DNA of 64,000 bases from Cardiocondyla obscurior (Eukaryota; Arthropoda; Insecta; Hymenoptera; Formicidae): assembly GCF_019399895.1 (NCBI RefSeq), contig NC_091883.1, positions 1,406,377 to 1,470,376 on the forward strand, read 5' to 3'. A program made the position numbers and the translations under genes. Position 1 is the first letter of the stretch, and the number at the start of each line of letters is the position of its first letter. This document shows, piece after piece, positions 35,962 to 47,880 of the stretch. The notes below the pieces were generated by a model, which had not been told where the DNA came from, ran no database searches, and saw only the letters and a list, made by a program, of their open reading frames with translations.

Positions 35962-36053
35962 AATTCACTCAGCCCATCATTTTGGCACTCTGAGAGGAGG
36001 AGGAGGAGGAGGCCTAGGAGAGGCATTTTGCATCAGTGAAGCACAACTCGTGG
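35962..36053 (+). other. Putative exon, tandem copy 2 (92 nt), frame-shifted
   Basis: Same splice borders as copy 1. A one-base deletion near 35983-35984 and six extra bases in the GGA repeat make it 92 nt, not a multiple of three. In the frame that is open in copies 1 and 3 the deletion soon brings a stop. If the locus codes for protein this copy is broken or skipped; if it is a noncoding RNA the shift does not matter. Confidence 0.4.
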
Positions 36054-36188
36054 GTGAGAATCATTTTTTTTTATCACACATAATTAATAGCTGTGTTATT
36101 TTGTTAATAAATAATTTTATTTTTGTAATTTTATTATATATTAATAATTAATTTTTTTACTAACAAAGCAAAATTTTTTCTGTTTCAG

Positions 36189-36274
36189 AATTTACCCAGT
36201 CCACCATCCTGGACACTCTGAGAGGAGGAGCAGGCCTGGGAATAGGCATCCTGCTTCGGCTGAGCAACGTTTCG
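36189..36274 (+). other. Putative exon, tandem copy 3 (86 nt)
   Basis: The acceptor side matches copies 1 and 2, but the 3' half differs and ends TTTCG|GTGAGT. The same frame as copy 1 is open for 28 codons after the first two bases and closes exactly on a codon boundary. It stays open through the next exon-like segment at 36569-36616. The translated product is not recognised. Confidence 0.4.
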
Positions 36275-36568
36275 GTGAGTACAATTTTTTAATTTACTTT
36301 TAAACAACAGTTTTTTATATTTATTTAAATATCTTTCATTCTCATTCAATAAAAATTAGAATAGAAAATTTAATTAATAAGAAAATTAATTTAACATGTT
36401 TAGAAAAATTTAATTTACTACAAATTTTATTTAACCAACCAAATAACTTAATTTTTTTATTTTATTGTTCAATTGAGTAACAAGTTAAAAGAATAAAAAA
36501 ATTTTTTTTTTAATAATGGAATTTTTCATATGCCTCTCTACAATTAATATTTTTTTTTTCTGTTACAG

Positions 36569-36616
36569 TATCATCGTAGCTGCCTTGCAGTAACTCAGCC
36601 GCTGCGCATCGAAACG
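36569..36616 (+). other. Putative downstream exon (48 nt)
   Basis: Preceded by a T-rich tract and TGTTACAG and followed by GTGAGT, 294 bp after copy 3. The 48 nt form 16 open codons in the frame continuing from copy 3. I did not find a convincing next exon, so the transcript's 3' end is unknown. Confidence 0.35.
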
Positions 36617-38700
36617 GTGAGTCGCATGTTGTTTCTTATGAATGCTTTTGAGAAAAATATATAATATGTAAAACAAAAATTAAATTTTAAATTATATTAT
36701 AATTTAAAAAACAATAATGAAAGCGGGTGGGATGAGAAAATAATTTGATCGTCAACTGTTTTAAGACAGTACAGTAGGTTGCGAATATTTTCGATAAATT
36801 CTCGAAAGCGACGCGAATGACAAAGGGAAAAAGAAGGGAATTTCTTTACATACGGAAAACACGAAGGTGTCGTCTTTGGCGATTGCACCATAGTGACATT
36901 CGAGCATTTCCTTCGGGACGGGAAGACGTCTCGAGAGTCTTACCAAACTCCGTTTTATTAGCTCGTCTTTATATTGTAATTCGTTTTCCAATAATTTTCA
37001 ATTATTTCCTTTTTTCGCCGTCTTTGATCTCCGAGCAATTTAAAGAATTACAAAGCAAAGATAATTAATTATGTATTAAGCAAACTTTAGCGATATTACT
37101 TTTAAATTGTGGATGCTAATTTGTGAGCATTTACGCTCGTACGAGGTTGAGACAGCTTGCTGTTGTTCCCATATTGCAAGTCATCGGTTCAGAGCACCGC
37201 AACGTGCAACCGTAAGGCTAATTCACGGTTAACAACCGCGCTGCAATGTTACTCGATGTTCGACTTGAGGCGATACGGGTACCTGGTGGCGTCATTAATT
37301 AATCGCGAATGTATCGAAATATCCGAGACCGCCTCGTCGGATGTAGTTTGCGCGCCCCGAGCCACCTGCCGCGACGAGACAGCGTCTGTCAACAGTAGGG
37401 AACTTGAAGGATTTGGCAAACCGAAGGGAGCGGCGGAGAGACGCGGGTAGATGTTGGTTACAGAACCTGAGCACGCGCTTAAATATTAACAGTGTACTCA
37501 GCGGATACATTAGGAACGCCGGAACGACTTGAACACACGGTAGGAAATCACTCGGTTTTACATGCACCCGAAATGGGCGCCTTTAGCAAATCGGTCGCGG
37601 TGAGACGCGGAAAACAGATGTCAAAAGGACACCGATTAGCATTTATAATAATTCGTCGAGTCATGATATTTTTTTGCATTTCCATGCGGAATAAATCGAT
37701 CTTCCCAGCCGGCGAGTGCGAAACGGCATTAATTCGCGAAACCATCCTCTCTCTCTCTTTTTTCTTTTTTTTTTAATCGCAAAACGGTCGAAACATTTGG
37801 TGACAAGAGCTAGAAAGAATATCACGCGGTTTGCCGAGCGCCGCGAGGCTTTTCGTAAAGGCAAATATAAATTTCCGGAATCCCCGAACGTTAGAAATTC
37901 AATCTGTTTACGAGGTAAAATATTCACCGAATTTGGAAGCAGGGAAAAAAACTGTGAAAATCGCGCGACGGTCATAACATGTTATTCAAGTATCCTGTAA
38001 AAAGGCTGATGCAAACAGATATAAAAAGCGGGATCTACGCAACGGCGGTGCGTTTTGCGATCGCGTTCCCGCAATGAGCTCACGCCGGATGAGATTAAAG
38101 TCGTCGCGAGCTACTGTACGTAACGCCGGGTAGATTCGCGTCGTTCTTGCCAGTGGCATTCACGGTTGCCGCCGTGTCCTCGACCCCTCCGAGAGCGGAA
38201 ATAGAATGGAAGCGGAAAGATTAAAAGGGGTGGCGGGCTTAATGAGACAGACGGTTGTTTCGAAGCACGGTCACGGATACTCTTCGGTTCAAGTATTAAT
38301 GAAATCGATACCGATGCTGGATAATGATCAGCTAACGATTTCAATGGCGGCGCCTGAAAAATGCGTGTCCCGTCGCTTTTGTTATAAACACGAATAAAAG
38401 CGCAAGCGCGTTAATTGCTCGATGACGAAGCACGATATAGACCCCCCGTCATATCGTATAATCGATGAACGAGTTGGAGAATTTTGTCGTGGGTCGAGCC
38501 TGTTACCCCGCCGTGAATTTAATGATAGATGCGCGGTAAACATTATAGCAAGCGAAATGTAAGAAAGTTAGAACGACGAGATTAATGGATTTGATGACGA
38601 ATGAGAACTTTATACTAACGAAATTGGAATTTAAAAAAAAAATAGAATATATATTAAATATGTCATGAAGTTTAGTGCCTCGCGACGTACGATCCATTTT
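36617..38700. other. Mixed noncoding DNA downstream of the exon array
   Basis: AT-rich near 36640-36720, GC-moderate at 37150-37470 and 38030-38500. Short frames on both strands (36697-38397) overlap each other and have no domain. A T tract lies at 37750-37775. If the array is transcribed this may be its next intron, but no further exon is clear. Confidence 0.5.
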
Positions 38701-41640
38701 TAATAATCGTCTTTGATTAAAGAAAAAGAAATAAAAAAAAAATAAATAAAATTATAATTATTACTATATTATTTTATCTCTCGAACAATTATTTCGCTTT
38801 CTCGTGCTTTTACTTTAATCCGATTACTTTTAATCTTAATTACATATTTTTTGTGCTTTCTACCGTTGGTCTTTATTAACCGTAAAAAATCCTTGCGTTC
38901 GTTACAATGCGCGTAGCTAGATGTGCCGTAGCGATTAACGGTGATTTAATAACAGCAGTGTTTGTCGTTTGCTTTCGATCACATTGAAGGGCATGCGAGC
39001 CGATTTGCGAATGATGCATGCGGTCGCAAATGCCGAATTAGATCTGGAAATGAGGTCGTTGCCAATGCAACTGACGTTCTCGTTATGTGTGATGCCGACC
39101 AGCAACATTACGTCGCGCGTAATCGGATTTACAATACTTTGTATAATATGCGGATTAGTCCAAACATTTGCAGTTGTACGCTGAACTCCCACACGTAGCC
39201 GTGAACGCCGCAAATTACATGATATTCCATTACTATGCATATAACGTTAATTTAGAAAAGTCTCCCTCTTCCACTTCCACCCTCTCTCTCTCAGCCGCTT
39301 CCTGTCCCTCCATTTTCGTCTCTGTCTACCTATTAATTGTATTTATCTGGATGCCAATAATAATACGCGTATCGTATCTCTCGAATCAAAATGAAAATAC
39401 ACCTGATTGCCATTTTTCGTAATGGACAATACCGTACGTACCAGGTAGCTATGAATGAAACGGCACGATAATCTTTCGCATCGTCGAATTTTCAATTTGC
39501 AATCAAAATCCATTATAGTAGTAACGTTTGCCGGGCGAGCGTGGAACGGCCGTCGTAATAAAGGACGCTAGAAAGAAAAGCCGCGCGGAATAAAATGCGT
39601 TTATCGCGGCGGCGGAGGATATCGGTGCTCCGCTGACAATTATTGACTTGGAGTGGAAGAGAAGAAAGATAAAGCCAATATCGTCGACGCGGTCGAATGG
39701 AGAGTCATACGGTCCAGTGAACGGCCGACGATCTGTAACTTGCGGCTGGAAAAACCAATGGTTTTAAACGGCGCCGATAGGCGCCCCCGGTACTCGTAGC
39801 GAGCGGCCAAATTATTCGAAAAATAACAATTGCAAAAACCAACAACTAAACCAAAGTAAACGAGCGGCGTTTATTTTAACAATGTTTCCATCACCATCTA
39901 TTTCCCCGAAAGGATGGAACTCGAAGCACCCTCGGTGAGGAAGAAAATTCGAAATTTCCACGCGGCGGGGTCTGGGAAATTTTTTCGAAATTTATTATCG
40001 CGGGACGAAGGAAACGGGATTCCGATTTGTCGTCACGGTCAGGGCAAATTTTCCAGCAGTCCGAATCTCGGTGCACGGACGTTGCTATCTTTCTAAGGTC
40101 GTCCAATCGAATCTGGCTTGAATTTTCTGGGCGTGATGGGGTAGGGTCGTAGGGTGGAAAATGCCGATATCGTCTCCGCAATCGTGCACAGTCCCGCGAA
40201 TGAAAGCAGATGCAGGCAGAACCGAACGGGCGTTCGTGACCCCCTGTTACCCATAAAACCGGCGCTACGGACTTTCCCTCGGTCCGAAAATATTCGCAAA
40301 TGAACACACGTATTGCGGTTTGTACGGCTTCGTAGGAATACGGGAGTTTGCTCGGGTTTTCGAGCTCGGCCATTATCTACATCGGTCCGAGAGGACCGGA
40401 GTTTGTCTAGCATACGTATGCGCGCGTGGACCCGCCGCGCCGCCTGCCCACACACGCGCTCTAACATACGTGCTTGCGAGAGTCGCCCCGTATACGAGAG
40501 GGGGATACGAGGATGCAAATATTAATGATCGGTCCCCAATGAACTAGGAATACATAATGCCTATTTGCATGACACCCCCGCATCGTCGCCACGGCCACCG
40601 CCACCGCCGAGCCGAGCCGAGCTTAGTTAATCATTCGCACGCTCTGATGTTTGCCGAATTCGCATTGCGCGTACACGCTCGTCCACAAATCACTCGGCCG
40701 TCGCGGCTAACAAATCGATAATTGTTTAATCATTTATGCCGCAGTTAAGAAGAATCGACGCCGTAAATTAAGTACTTTAGCAACGCGGCTATTTTAATAT
40801 GCTCTGACGTGCGTTTGTCTTTCGCAATAAAAGTCTCGCTGCATGCATTTCAAAAGCATGAGGAGGAAGGGAGGGCTGTATATAAAATGACTCGAAAACA
40901 GACTCAATTTCGTTCGGAGATTTAACGGGGCGCAGAAGCAACGAAATATATCAATAAAATATTTAACCGTGTTTGAATATTTGGAATATTCAAAGTTTTT
41001 GAATATTTCATTGCGAAATACGTAAAAAATTGTAAAGACCGACGACATTGCCGTCGGCGCGACGGCACTGCATTTAAAAATCCGTGTCGCATGCAGGAGC
41101 AAAGTGCATTCATAAAAAGTTCGTGGGCATTATATATGGCGCTTTACGTAACAATTATTTTATAATTTAAAAGTGGCATTTTGTATTTCCCGTTAAATAC
41201 TTTATTTATATGCCATCGTTCGAAGGCTCGGCGGCAAGCGTATATATACAGTGAGCATACATATAGAATTTTAATTGGTCTGCCGCCATCCAATTAATTC
41301 CGTTTCAATATTTCTGCTTCGGGTCGCAACATTGCGTAACATCGGGCGTAATTATCGAGGGATTCCGAAAAGTTCCAAACTCCTCTGAACAGTAGACGCA
41401 CCTATAAATAATTTTTTTTATTGCATGTAAAATATCCAAGTGTTCTTAGTACGTACATCTGCAAACAACGATAACTCTTTTTCTCTGTCGTATTATAAAT
41501 GTCGCTACGATACTAACATCTAGACAAATATCTAGAAAAAAAAAAGATAGTAGGTAGGCTTTATATTCTCTGCTTTACGCAACACCGCGGAAATAATAAA
41601 AATTTAAATAAATGGAAAGCGAGTACTTTCCCGAGGTCTC
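38701..41640. other. Mixed noncoding DNA
   Basis: AT-rich to about 38900, then GC-moderate with overlapping frames on both strands at 38935-39240 and 39891-40547, none recognised. A pyrimidine tract lies at 39261-39330. A GCC/CCGAG-rich stretch lies at about 40585-40625. An inverted repeat lies at 40972-40994. No gene is supported. Confidence 0.5.
40972..40994. repeat. Perfect hairpin, 10-bp arms, 3-base loop
   Basis: TTTGAATATT (40972-40981) and AATATTCAAA (40985-40994) are exact reverse complements with loop TGG. The half-word TTTGAATATT recurs as TTTTGAATATTT at about 40997-41008. AT-rich, so chance is likely. Confidence 0.7.
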
Positions 41641-42700
41641 TCGATCGTGGAGAAAAATCTAGCCGGGAAACGGGCGTTTCGCAACTAACCGAACGAAAGA
41701 CTCGTTGCCGTTCTCGTGTCTAAGGAACTCGGCGAGCAGTTACTAGACAGCACGTGACTTTTCCACGTGCTGAAAGCGACGATCTACGATGACAATTTTC
41801 GCGTCGGTCGGACGGTAACGGCGGGAAAAGGCGGGAGTCGAGACACGAAGATTACCTCGGTAGAAAGTTGCGTAAAACGAGCTTCGGTAATGGCCGACAT
41901 TGCCGGTAAAGCTCGAGTGCGCGCTTTTGATGTGGTCGCCTCAATGGGACTCCACACACGGTCGCCCGTAGCCCCCGTGTACTCCGTAGGGGGTAGTGAG
42001 AGAGCGTACATATCCCGCACGATGACGACGAGAAGAGGAGCTTACCTCGTCTGAGTACTTTGATGCTATCCGGAAGGGTTTGTTAGTACGAGCCACTCGT
42101 TTGATGTGGCTAACCATATTTGCCGTGAGATTGAGCATACGAGGCGAGAAGAACGCGCGAATGTTACCGTTATTTTCACTCTCCCGTGGCATCTTAAGAT
42201 TTCCTCCCGCGGACGTAAGAGAAAATCGGTGGCTGGGCACTCGCCGGTTAACTTGCTCGTTATCGCTGAAATTACGGGGCGGGTAACGTCAATAACCGCG
42301 CTGCTACGGTTTTTCACAGCGATTGAGAGAGCGGGGAATGGAAGCGCCGGCTGTCGGCGTGAACACCGGCTCGATAAAAATAATTAAGAGAAATATAACG
42401 CGTGAGTAAGAGGCGTGGGATTCAATATTTTCGGTGCCGCGACGCTTGTGCGGGATGACGTAATTATATAATAGATCGCAAGGCGTTTCCCGCGTCCCTC
42501 GGGTTTCTCCGTTCGAACGTCGCGATAAATTTTCGCGATAAAGCCGGCGCGGAAGAGCCGGACTCCTGCCGATGTCGAAGCAGTTTCCGTCGCGTGCACA
42601 CACGCCAGGTGGTACGATCGTAGAGAACGAGAGAAAGAAATAGCGGTCGTAGAACGAATTTAAAAAGTACTTGCGAACTGGTGGCGCATTCGGTGCACAC
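41641..42700. other. CpG-rich island; possible promoter
   Basis: A CpG-rich stretch with many overlapping frames on both strands from 41767 to 42700. None exceeds about 100 codons, and none has a recognisable domain. A minus-strand donor-like sequence (ACGAG|GTAAGC, GT near 42042) has no clear partner. The twin E-box hairpin at 41748-41772 lies at the island's edge. Confidence 0.4.
41748..41772. promoter_or_regulatory. Twin CACGTG E-boxes in a perfect inverted repeat
   Basis: CAGCACGTG (41748-41756) and CACGTGCTG (41764-41772) are exact reverse complements with a 7-bp spacer, ACTTTTC. Each arm holds a CACGTG E-box, the site of bHLH dimers such as Myc/Max and Clock/Cycle. Centres are 13 bp apart. 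Single CACGTG words are frequent in this window, but this pairing is unusual. Function is inferred. Confidence 0.4.
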
Positions 42701-43122
42701 CGTTTGGTCCCAAAATTTTATTCAAATATCTATGTCAGCACATACTTATCTTCCCCGACATCGCACTCCCTCGTCGCGATTTCCCTGTCCGACTCTCTTT
42801 TCGTAGACCCGAGCACGCACAGCAAATATTTTTTCACATTACCGCGTTCTTTTTTTTTCTTTTTTAATTTTTTATTTTTAGGTATTTTAACTGTGCGTAG
42901 AGAAATCTCGCATTTAAGTAACTAGATATTATAAAACACGCGCGTCATTTACTCTCATTTTCTCAGCGTTAAAAAAAAAGGCCTGTTTTACAATTAATAA
43001 TTTTCGGCAACGAACCACGGATGTAGTACTTATGTACATGTCTTATTTGATACTTTAAACGCTTCGCATGCGCAACGTATGCGCCAGATATAAATTTGTA
43101 ACACATTAAAATTAATATTGTA

Positions 43123-43170
43123 TATAATATTCAATATAATATTCGATATAATATTTGATACAATATTCAG
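43123..43170 (+). repeat. 12-bp minisatellite, four copies
   Basis: Four consecutive 12-bp units: TATAATATTCAA, TATAATATTCGA, TATAATATTTGA and TACAATATTCAG. Each differs from the first by one to two bases, so the array is slightly aged. Confidence 0.85.
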
Positions 43171-44327
43171 TGTATAAATTATTTTACAGCACGTTAAACT
43201 GAGTGAAAATAACGAGTAAATATTTGTAACCGGTTGCGGACGATCGAGCGGTTGATCGGTTCGTACGATATTTACATTACTATTGCCGTATTCTTTAACC
43301 AGCGATCGAGCAAATTACACGTAGGTGGATTAGCTAGTGTTCTATACGTACCGAAAAAAAATACAATCGCGTGAAAGATTAAATGTACTTTTACGAACAA
43401 ACTACAACGACGCGCATCGTTTTCGAAGACCGGAAAGAAATCCAGCCATCAATGGCAGAATGCGAACGCTGCACATCTTCTGCGAACGTAGCGCAATAGA
43501 GATAGGGTTCACGAAGACGGGCAGGCGCGGAAGTGAAACGGAGGTGAATGCGGAGAGAAAATACGGGACGGAAATAAGGATAAACGTTCGACCGAGCTTT
43601 TCGCAAGGCGCGTCTGTCATCGGTTCTGGATTATTAGTCGCGATAGACGAGGGGGAAAACGCGCGCGTATAATAAAAAGCCATAAAGCAGCCGCGAGTGG
43701 CATAAGCCGGGACGAAAACGGAAGCCAACCTGTCGAGAGGGAGGTCCGCCGGACGTGCACAATGGTCCGTAAGTACGGCAGTTTTGACCCCTGCCAGCAA
43801 AACGGCACTGCAGGTATAATAATCCGAATCGGTTGGTTACCCCCCGTATACGCGCGCCGGTCGGTTAAGTGGCCACAGATGGTTAAACGTTACATCGGAT
43901 ACATCGGCGCGTTTACAGACCAAATGATTCACGCTTTCGGAAGGATCAGCGGGCTTAATTAAGCGGAACCACTTGCGTTCGGCGCCAATGGGACCGCCAC
44001 GTGGCCACCGTGACAGCCGTGTCCGTTTAACGCACGATTAAAACGTAAATCGATTAATTTTTTATTTATTTATTTATATATTTATTTTTCTTTTCTTACC
44101 GATTACTACCTCGAGAAAGAAGCGCGCGCGCGGGCTAGAAAACGCCATCACGAATATTAATGGAAAGGATAAAATGCGCAAACTGTTTTGCGAGGGCGAT
44201 TGTTCATGAAATAAAATGAAATAAATGGATATCGAATGGATAATGTCTCTTTATGCAGTGAATTTTATATGATTAACGTATATGTGCTTATTACGTAGAC
44301 TTATTATTCCGTTTTAATTATACATAA

Positions 44328-44363
44328 TCTCTCTATCTCTCTTTCTCTCTTTCTCTCTCTCTG
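44328..44363 (+). repeat. (CT)n imperfect microsatellite
   Basis: CT units interrupted by A and by TTT. Confidence 0.85.
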
Positions 44364-44968
44364 GTGTTAAATCCGAAGCTTGCACTTTTCGCAGCGAACC
44401 GAACTAATGTATATCGGCCATGATGATATGAAGCTACGTTATGAATTACACCATGACATCTGAGCAAACAAATATCAATCAATTAAAGCACTGAATAATA
44501 CTCGAATATTTAAATCATAATTGTACTACAGCAAGAACCACCATCTCGTAATGCGGATTTAATAACGAAGAATACACGTGCATATTATACCGCGATGATT
44601 TATCATTTCGATCGTGAGGTGAACTTAAATATGAATAACAAACGCAAATAATAATTCCACTTATTGCGTATATATAACACGTTTATATTATCGATATCGT
44701 AACGTAATGTAATATAGATTTATCGAATCAGGTCTTTGATTAAATCATTTTGCTGAAAAAGATGTCCTCGAAGGTACAAGGCAAGTGCATGAAATATCGG
44801 AAAATACTTTGAATAATTTCACAAGAGCAAACGTTATTAGACGATATCAATTTCGCCTGTCTTTATTAATAACATTTAAACTCTCGTTTTTTAATTGTAC
44901 AATTAATCAAGGGTTATTGAAAATTGAATATTATCATAAATCATGGAAATTCATTGTCCTTTATTTCT

Positions 44969-45068
44969 ACTTATTACGTTGTACATTGTTACATTTCTCA
45001 TTATTTTCGTTTGTTTTAACTTATTACATCACGCATTGTTCCATTTCTCATTATTTTCGCTAGTTTCT
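44969..45068 (+). repeat. 50-bp tandem duplication
   Basis: Two adjacent 50-bp copies, the first starting near 44969 and the second near 45019. They share ACTTATTAC, CATTGTT and CATTTCTCATTATTTTCG. An open frame at 44785-45063 crosses it and shows a repeated, hydrophobic, low-complexity string, probably a by-product. Confidence 0.8.
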
Positions 45069-45560
45069 ATTGTTACGGCTTCCTTCTAGTGGATTTAGAT
45101 TTGCGAAGTAAATAACTTCATGAAATAATCTCATTTTTACTTTTAGAAAATACCGTCACACGAAAAAAGAATGCGAGTTATTAAAAAAAAAATTAAGTAA
45201 ATTTTATTTTTCCGTATAATAATTTGTTATATGTATATAAATTATTTTTGAACTGCATAATTAACAAGGATATATTAAAAAAGGACATAAAAATTATTAA
45301 AAATATAGATATCTGTCGGAATTATTTTCAGAAATTAGTATTCAATTTTTGGCTCTTTTTACTCTCGTCCCGTGCATTCCCCCTATTTTTACGAGCCTCA
45401 AAAGGGCTGTCCCTTTAATAATTCAGAAACCTATTAAAGCAACATCACACATGCGCACAGGACATAATTCTGCAAATGTACGAAACGAAAGGACATTTCG
45501 TTCCCCGACGTTTTTTTCGTGCGTACGCTTAATTAGTCTTCATTAACCGCCTTTTTTGCC

Positions 45561-47400
45561 GGGACGCGTAATAAATTCGCCGTTTCGGCTTTATCGAATT
45601 ATTGTGACGGGATGTGTTTGCGCATACACGTGCGTGTGTTACTTAAAAGAACATTTTTTTATTTTTTTTATTTACGCTCGCCCACTTGCATGACTTCATG
45701 AATCATTATTATTATAATCGAGGAATACTGAAGCGCAATTAGCCGCACGTTTCTAATGAATTATGCCACGGACATTACGGGGAAAATCATTCTCGCTACC
45801 GATTTCATTTCGCGTGCCCACATACCCGCGCGCGCGCGTATTTACTCTAGTCTGAGTAAATCTACACAGGTCATAGTATTATGCCAAGTGCAGCGCCCTT
45901 AACCGGCATAAGCATAGTACCATAAATCCTTTGTTAACGGCATACCGTGATGCGGATTGTGCGCAACCTCAAACGCTGCACGAGCATCTGCAATATCAAA
46001 CGTAAACTAACTAATGAATACCGCCTGCTAATTGCGCAATGAGTAAGTAGACTACATCGTTACGCAGTACGCGCCATTACGTTAAGCTTTTTACTTAAAC
46101 CTCTGTCACATTTTCGACATACCGTACAATGCACGTCATATTACTTTCAAAAGTCATTCTTATGCAATTTTTTTTATGCCGTCTATGCGAAAATATTCCC
46201 CCAAAATGCGACAATTTCGACGCGTACTTTATCACATTACTATTGTATCGGATAACTGGATTGAACGAATCGGGACGAAAACGCGCATCCCGTTAACGCA
46301 TCGAGACCGCCACCCCTCTGCAACATTTATCGGTACTTCTACGAGGACTTTCTCATTCTAGTGTCACTGATTCGCATCACGAAACTGCGGCGATTCGCCA
46401 CGCACATGTGTCCAAATCTAATGGTCGTTCTACTGTGAAAGCTACTTAATATCGTGATCGATATCCTCCTAATCCGTTAAAAGCAATGCATCACGGCACG
46501 GGTTTAATGTGTGATATACGAACAAAAATTAATGGCGCAAAAGGAAATCGAGTCGAGCAGACCGAGATTTATAACTGCATAAATCATGAAATTCGCGTAA
46601 ATAGTGATATCTTATCATGATATTGCATCCCGTTCAGATACAGATATTTAAGACCGAATTATGTTGATGCTTGCGTCACTGCAATTCGAAAGCTTCGCGA
46701 GATAATAATTTTTTTTTTTATGACATAGTATATATAATAAAAGTACACGCGAAATGTACTTACTTGGAAATAACTAGCACTGCAGCCGGAAATAATTCAT
46801 GTCCCATGGGCCATCTTTGCTAAAATTATCGCGCTGGCCAAAGTATTAAAGTTGTTAAGATATTTAGGGCTCTGCGGAGATTCGTTGTAACTTATGGTAG
46901 CGAAAACACGCAAGTAGTTATGCGTGTAAAACTTTAAGACGTCGCGTGGAATTAATTAAAATTATTATGCTATACATCGTCATGATAATAAAACATAGCC
47001 GGGCAGGTAGCCAGCTTTTATGTATGCTTGAAATTGAAATTAAGAGACTCAATTCTTTGAGACACGCCGCAAAAATTTAAGACATCACTTTCCCTATCGT
47101 TTCGAGTTATACTTTCGATCCGGATAATAAATTATTACCACTAAATTTTATTTTATTTTTTTTTTAACTTTTTAATAGAACCATTAAAATTCTCGCAGTT
47201 AATTAAGACCATTAAATACCTTCTTGTGTTTATATTTTCTCTTTCCGGAATAATTTCACCGTCTTAGTTGTAATGTTCTCCCAACTTACCCGGCCGAATA
47301 TCATTAAGAAATAGCGTTGGCGAAGTAACGCGAGTTCAAGTTGCGAAGATAGTATCCGGTAAGCGAGGTATTTCGACGAGAAAATGCAAAAGAAAAGAAT
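45561..47400. other. Mixed noncoding DNA
   Basis: 45780-46110 has higher complexity than its surroundings, with an inverted repeat at 45840-45861 (ATTTACTC and GAGTAAAT, 6-bp spacer). A minus-strand donor-like CCAA|GTAAGTAC lies at about 46763 without a supporting exon. T tract near 46708-46718. No gene is seen. Confidence 0.55.
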
Positions 47401-47880
47401 ATTCGTCTCCGATTTAACGATCGCGCCCCTTTAAGAGTTCCGTGGAAAATGCATCATCCACGCATGGTGTGCACCGGCACTCGGCGAACCGGAAACATTT
47501 TTCAGACGCATTCCATAGGCGCCGTTATCACCTTGTCCCGCTATCCGCCGCATGCACCCGTGTGCACACGTCTGACGAATGGGACATCCCCGACACCCAG
47601 GCTGCTGCGAGCGCGCGAGTCGCGCGCGTGCACCCCCGCTTGCGTTTTAATCAATTCCGCTCGTAACGGCATATTCGCGAACTTAAATCTTGTACGCACG
47701 ATGGAGAACCATTCGCTTTCCACCGTCGAGAATTCCAGCAATATTCCGAACGATATTTTCTGGCTACCGAGAGAGAGAGATCGCCGAGAGAATACGCTTT
47801 CGTGCTTCCCCCGCGAGCTTTCGCCGTAACAAAACACCTTCTAGGTGTCGTCGTTACTCTAACGAGTGGCACGATTAATT
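47401..47880. other. CpG-rich island
   Basis: Frames of 126 codons (47449-47829 plus) and 98 codons (47541-47837 minus) overlap, as random CpG-rich DNA allows. A GCGCGC-rich patch at 47608-47630 is Z-DNA-prone. There are no domains and no clear promoter elements. Confidence 0.45.

Larger units (their letters stand above)
35665..36290 (+). repeat. Tandem array of exon-like units, three copies
   Basis: Three copies of a unit of about 225 bp, each with an AT-rich intron-like part and a GC-rich exon-like part. Exon-like starts are spaced 223 and 227 bp. The intron-like part carries an exact TACTAAC branch-site consensus (35708-35714, 35931-35937, 36158-36164), then a T-rich tract, then CTGTTTCAG. 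Donors are GTGAGA, GTGAGA and GTGAGT. Copies 1 and 2 are most alike; copy 3 diverges in its 3' half. Splice signals kept in all copies make transcription on the plus strand plausible. Confidence 0.8.
42701..45560. other. AT-rich noncoding stretch with minisatellites
   Basis: T tracts near 42850-42880, A tract near 42970-42979, (CT)n at 44328-44363. Open frames at 43337-43808 overlap on both strands in a GC-moderate patch and are unrecognised. Two short tandem repeats are listed separately. Confidence 0.6.
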
